Assembly (NCBI GenBank): GCA_903924465.1
Contig: CAIYBN010000115.1
Coordinates: forward strand, 1-64,000
DNA from: an uncultured Myxococcales bacterium
Lineage (GTDB): Bacteria; Myxococcota_A; UBA9042
Length of the DNA: 64,000 bases
Direction: 5' to 3'
Numbering within the stretch: position 1 is the stretch's first letter; the number at the start of each line of letters is the position of its first letter. Shown here piece by piece: positions 60,398 to 64,000 of this stretch. Both the position numbers and the translations under genes were made by a program. Below the pieces are notes generated by a model. The model was not told the origin of the DNA. It was given only the letters and a program-made list of their open reading frames with translations, and made no database searches.

Positions 60398-61489
60398 ATG
60401 TCCGCGCCGAATCACCCCGCCAAGCCATCGCCCAAAAGGCCCGCGAAACGCAAGAACCTTGCGGCGCTGGGCGAGCGGCTCAACAAGTTTCTGGCCAACG
60501 CGTCCGCGCTGTCGCGGCGGGCGGCGGAGGAACTCATTACCCAAGGGCGCGTCGAAATCGACGGCAAGCTGGTCACGGATCTCGGCGCCCGCGTCGATGC
60601 GGCGCGACAGACGGTTACGGTTGATGGCGAAAAGCTGCGGCAACGCGAAGGCCGGTTGGCGATTGTCCTGAACAAGCCGGTCGGCTACCTGTGCACGTCG
60701 AGCGATCCGGAAAACCGGCAGCTGGTGTACGCGCTGGTGCCGCAGGGCCTGGGTCTGCACACGGTCGGCCGGTTGGATTTCAACACGGAAGGCGTGATTC
60801 TGCTGACGACGGACGGCGATCTGGCGGAGCGTCTGGGCCACGCGCGCTACAGCGTGCAGCGCGTGTACGAGGCGCGCGTGCGCGGTGTGCCGACGGAAGA
60901 AACGCTGGCGAAGCTGCGGCGCGGCGTTCGCCTGGAAGATGGTCCGGCGCGGGCGGAAAGCGCGGAGGTCATTGCGCAGACGGACAAGAACGCCTGGGTT
61001 CGCCTGGTGCTGGTCGAAGGTCGCAATCGCGAAGTGCGGCGGCTGATGGAGCGCGTCGGCCACCCGGTGATGCGGCTGCGGCGTTCCGCGTTCGCGGGGC
61101 TGACGACGCGCGGGCTGAAATTGGGCGAATGGCGGGCGCTGACGGAAGCAGAAATCGAGCAACTGCAGACGCGTGGCCACGTCGGATCGTTTGAGCTGCC
61201 GCCGGATCCGCGGCGCAAAGGCCAAGCGGCTGGGCAGAAGCGCGTGACCCGCAAGGCGGTTACCCAGCGCGGTCCCGCGGAGCCGGTCGTCGAGCCGGAA
61301 GTGCCGGGGCGCAAACCGCGGCGTTTGACCGGCAAGCCGTCGCACGACTGGCAACCGCCGGCAGCGCCCGCCAAGAAGAAAGGCCCGGTGCAGCGACCGC
61401 GTCCGGAGGCCGTCGAGCGGACGACCGATGGCCGGCGCCGCTCCGTGACCCGCGAAAATGGTGCGCGCGGCCGCACGCCGTCGAGGTAG
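60398..61489 (+). CDS. 23S rRNA pseudouridine synthase, RluB/RsuA family
   Basis: S4-like RLNKFLANASALSRRAAEELITQGRVEIDGKL; VGRLDFNTEGVILLTTDGDLAERLGHAR; basic C-terminal tail. Confidence 0.9.
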   Translation: MSAPNHPAKPSPKRPAKRKNLAALGERLNKFLANASALSRRAAEELITQGRVEIDGKLVTDLGARVDAARQTVTVDGEKLRQREGRLAIVLNKPVGYLCTSSDPENRQLVYALVPQGLGLHTVGRLDFNTEGVILLTTDGDLAERLGHARYSVQRVYEARVRGVPTEETLAKLRRGVRLEDGPARAESAEVIAQTDKNAWVRLVLVEGRNREVRRLMERVGHPVMRLRRSAFAGLTTRGLKLGEWRALTEAEIEQLQTRGHVGSFELPPDPRRKGQAAGQKRVTRKAVTQRGPAEPVVEPEVPGRKPRRLTGKPSHDWQPPAAPAKKKGPVQRPRPEAVERTTDGRRRSVTRENGARGRTPSR

Positions 61490-61492
61490 CCG

Positions 61493-62596
61493 ATGATTCC
61501 TTCCCGCGTGACTTGCGTCGTGGGCGCCCGGCCCAACTTCATGAAAGTCGCTCCGGTCTACGCCGCGCTGACCCAAGCCGGTTTTGCCACGCGGCTGGTG
61601 CATACCGGCCAACATTACGACGCCAAAATGTCCGCCGTGTTCTTTGACGACCTGGGCATGCCGCGGCCGGACGCCTTTTTGGGCGTGGGCTCAGGCGATC
61701 ACGCGCAGCAGACCGCCGCGATCCTGCAGAAGTTCGACGCCGACGTGGTCGACTGGCTGCCGGATCTCGTGCTGGTGGCCGGTGACGTCAACTCGACGAT
61801 TGCCTGCGCGCTGGTGGCGGCCAAACGCAACATCGCGGTCGGGCACATCGAAGCTGGGCTGCGCTCGCGCGACTGGACGATGCCGGAAGAGGTCAATCGG
61901 GTGTTGACCGACGCGTGTTCGGATCTGCTGCTGACGCCGTCGCGGGATGCCGATGCCAACCTGCGTGCGGAAGGCGTGGCGGACTGGCGGATTCACTTTG
62001 TTGGCAATTGCATGATTGACAGCCTGCGGACGCATCTGGCGCGCGCTCGCGAGCTGCAGACGCCGCAGGGCTTGGGCCTGACGCGCGGCCGGTATGCGGT
62101 GGCGACGCTGCATCGGCCGTCGAACGTGGACGATCCCGCGCGTCTGGCGCAGATTCTGGCGGCGTTGGGCGATGTGGCGCGTGACATGCCGGTGCTGTTT
62201 CCGATTCACCCGCGGACGCAGAAGCGCATCGACGATGCCGGACTGGTCGTGCCGCCCGATGTGCGTCTGGTCGAACCGATGGGCTATCTGCAGTTTCTCG
62301 GCACGATGGCGGATGCGCAGGTGCTGGTGACGGATTCCGGTGGCATTCAGGAAGAGACCACCGCGCTGGGTGTGCCGTGCTTGACGCTGCGAGCCAACAC
62401 GGAGCGGCCGATTACCGTGACGGAAGGCACCAACATTCTGCTCGGACTGGATCCCGCGACGATCGCGCCAGCGGTGGCAGAGATTCGCGCCGGGCGATCG
62501 AAGCAAGGGCGCGTGCCGGAAGGCTGGGATGGTCATGCCGCGGATCGCGTGGTCGAGACCCTGCGCGCCGGGATCCGCACGCTGCGCGAGGATTGA
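61493..62596 (+). CDS. wecB: UDP-N-acetylglucosamine 2-epimerase
   Basis: VVGARPNFMKVAPVYAAL...LVHTGQHYDAKMS...VAGDVNSTIACALVAAKRNIAVGHIEAGLRSRD...TDSGGIQEETTALGVPCLTLRANTERP. Confidence 0.93.
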   Translation: MIPSRVTCVVGARPNFMKVAPVYAALTQAGFATRLVHTGQHYDAKMSAVFFDDLGMPRPDAFLGVGSGDHAQQTAAILQKFDADVVDWLPDLVLVAGDVNSTIACALVAAKRNIAVGHIEAGLRSRDWTMPEEVNRVLTDACSDLLLTPSRDADANLRAEGVADWRIHFVGNCMIDSLRTHLARARELQTPQGLGLTRGRYAVATLHRPSNVDDPARLAQILAALGDVARDMPVLFPIHPRTQKRIDDAGLVVPPDVRLVEPMGYLQFLGTMADAQVLVTDSGGIQEETTALGVPCLTLRANTERPITVTEGTNILLGLDPATIAPAVAEIRAGRSKQGRVPEGWDGHAADRVVETLRAGIRTLRED

Positions 62597-62599
62597 GCG

Positions 62600-64000
62600 A
62601 TGCCAGTGCCCGCGTCGTTGCGTAAGCCGCTCTATTGGCTCCTGGCCTTGCTCCTGCTGGTCGGCGTGGGCTTCGGCGTCGGCGCGTGGCTGACGTGGCG
62701 CCATGATCACCTGCCAGCGGTGTCGCTGGCGAATCAGGTTCCGGCGACTGCGGACGCGGTGGTCTGGCTCGATCGCATGGATGTGGCGGCGCGGGGCCTG
62801 CGTCGTCTGACCGACCGCGTGGCAGGCGCGCGTGGCGTGCGCGAGGCTCTGCAGCTGTTGGCCGACGTCGATCCGCTGGATCGTGAGGCTGTGCAAGGCG
62901 TTGGACTGCGTCCGGACGCGGGTGCGGTGCTGTTTCGCTGGCAAGGCGCGCTGTGGCTCGCGCTGCCGGTGGCGGATCCGAAGGGCGCCCAACACGTGTT
63001 GACCGTCCTCAAGCATCGCGGCTATGGCTGCGAAGGCCAGAATCCGTGGCAGGTGCTGGACCGCCAAGGCGCGCACAAGCAAGTGGCGGAGATGCGTTTG
63101 CGCGACGGGATGCTGTTGCTCGCGTGGCCAACTGGACCGAAGGCGGCGAGCTTTGGCGACTACGATGCCGCGGCAAAACGGCCGACGCTGACTTCAGGTC
63201 CCGGTGAACTCCACGCCCAGCTTCAAGTCGCGGCTGACGGGCCGGAGCTCACCGCGATTCACGGCCTGCTGGGCCCGGCGAATTTGGTGCTCGGTGGCCT
63301 GGTCGATCGCGTGGAGCGGCTCGACGCCGATCTGCAACTCGACGTGGCGCAACCGCAACTTCACGTGCGCTTGGCAAGCAAGCCGGGGGCGCTGGCGGAC
63401 ATTGCGGACTACCACATGCGCTTTCTGCCTGAAGCGCCAGGTGCCTTGCTGGACCTCGGACAGCTGTTGCCGGATGAGACGCCGCTGCTGTTTCGGGCAC
63501 GCCTCAATCCAGCGCTGCTCGCCCTGGTGCCGCAAGCGCTGCGCGATGCCTTCCTGCCGGCCTCGACGCTCGGTGCGTTGCATCCGGCGCTGAACGGTGT
63601 GGATTTCCAGCGCACGGTGCTGCAGGTCTGGGATGGCCAGATCGCGATCGTGCTGCTCGGTGTGGCCGATGATTTGCCGCTGGATCCGGGGGCATGGGCG
63701 CAGCGATCCTGGCGCAAAGACCTGCGCGTGGGGCTGGCATTCAGCACGCACACCGACACCGAGGCAGACGCGGTGGTCCAGGCGGTGCGCGCGGCGATGG
63801 AAACGAGTGCCGACAAGCCGACGACGGCGCAGTTTCGCGATTGGGCTGGGCTGGCGGTGGCGAATCCAGACGCGCCGTGGTGGCTGCTGCGGCATGGGCG
63901 GCAGCTGGTGTTGGTCTCCGGTCACGGCGAAGGCGACGATCTGGCGCGCGTGGCGACCGGCAAGTTCCCGGATCTGCACGCTGCGGCGACTGCGCCGGTC
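62600..64000 (+). CDS. hypothetical membrane-anchored protein, truncated by window end
   Basis: ATG at 62600: MPVPASLRKPLYWLLALLLLVGVGFGVGAWLTWRHDHLPAVSLANQVPATADAVVWLDRMD...; no stop before 64000. Confidence 0.7.
   Translation, partial: MPVPASLRKPLYWLLALLLLVGVGFGVGAWLTWRHDHLPAVSLANQVPATADAVVWLDRMDVAARGLRRLTDRVAGARGVREALQLLADVDPLDREAVQGVGLRPDAGAVLFRWQGALWLALPVADPKGAQHVLTVLKHRGYGCEGQNPWQVLDRQGAHKQVAEMRLRDGMLLLAWPTGPKAASFGDYDAAAKRPTLTSGPGELHAQLQVAADGPELTAIHGLLGPANLVLGGLVDRVERLDADLQLDVAQPQLHVRLASKPGALADIADYHMRFLPEAPGALLDLGQLLPDETPLLFRARLNPALLALVPQALRDAFLPASTLGALHPALNGVDFQRTVLQVWDGQIAIVLLGVADDLPLDPGAWAQRSWRKDLRVGLAFSTHTDTEADAVVQAVRAAMETSADKPTTAQFRDWAGLAVANPDAPWWLLRHGRQLVLVSGHGEGDDLARVATGKFPDLHAAATAPV

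Overview
This 64 kb, GC-rich bacterial window looks Myxococcota/deltaproteobacteria-like; that is an inference from the Cys-rich 'CDDGNxCTxDxC' lipoproteins and gene style. It has three parts. (1) About 1-34 kb is an accessory and envelope region: a partial SMUG1-like glycosylase, an SDR, an acyl-CoA synthetase, a giant 3113-aa Cys-repeat plus FG-GAP lipoprotein, an SxtJ-like protein with a carbamoyltransferase, a GMC oxidoreductase, a TetR regulator, a MopE-motif/deacetylase-like lipoprotein, two FtsX-type permeases, and an Mla ATPase with an MCE protein. (2) About 32.4-37.9 kb is the most exciting element: an apparently complete diversity-generating retroelement (DGR). It has an RT with the IGNLTSQ and YMDDF motifs, an Avd-like four-helix gene, a 117-bp template repeat (TR), and two variable repeats (VR1, VR2) at the 3' ends of two DUF1566/C-type-lectin-like secreted proteins. 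The VRs differ from the TR almost only at TR adenines. One target carries the hypervariable domain on a long Asp/Ala-rich and Cys-rich repeat stalk. The RT has an unusual long C-terminal extension that looks like MutS domain I. (3) About 38.7-57.9 kb is the str/S10/spc/alpha ribosomal superoperon, lacking tuf, rplC (L3) and rpmD (L30) at their usual positions. It is followed by an atypical response regulator, lnt, an RluB-like synthase, wecB, and a truncated hypothetical gene at the window edge. All calls come from reading the sequence and the supplied ORFs; no searches were run.
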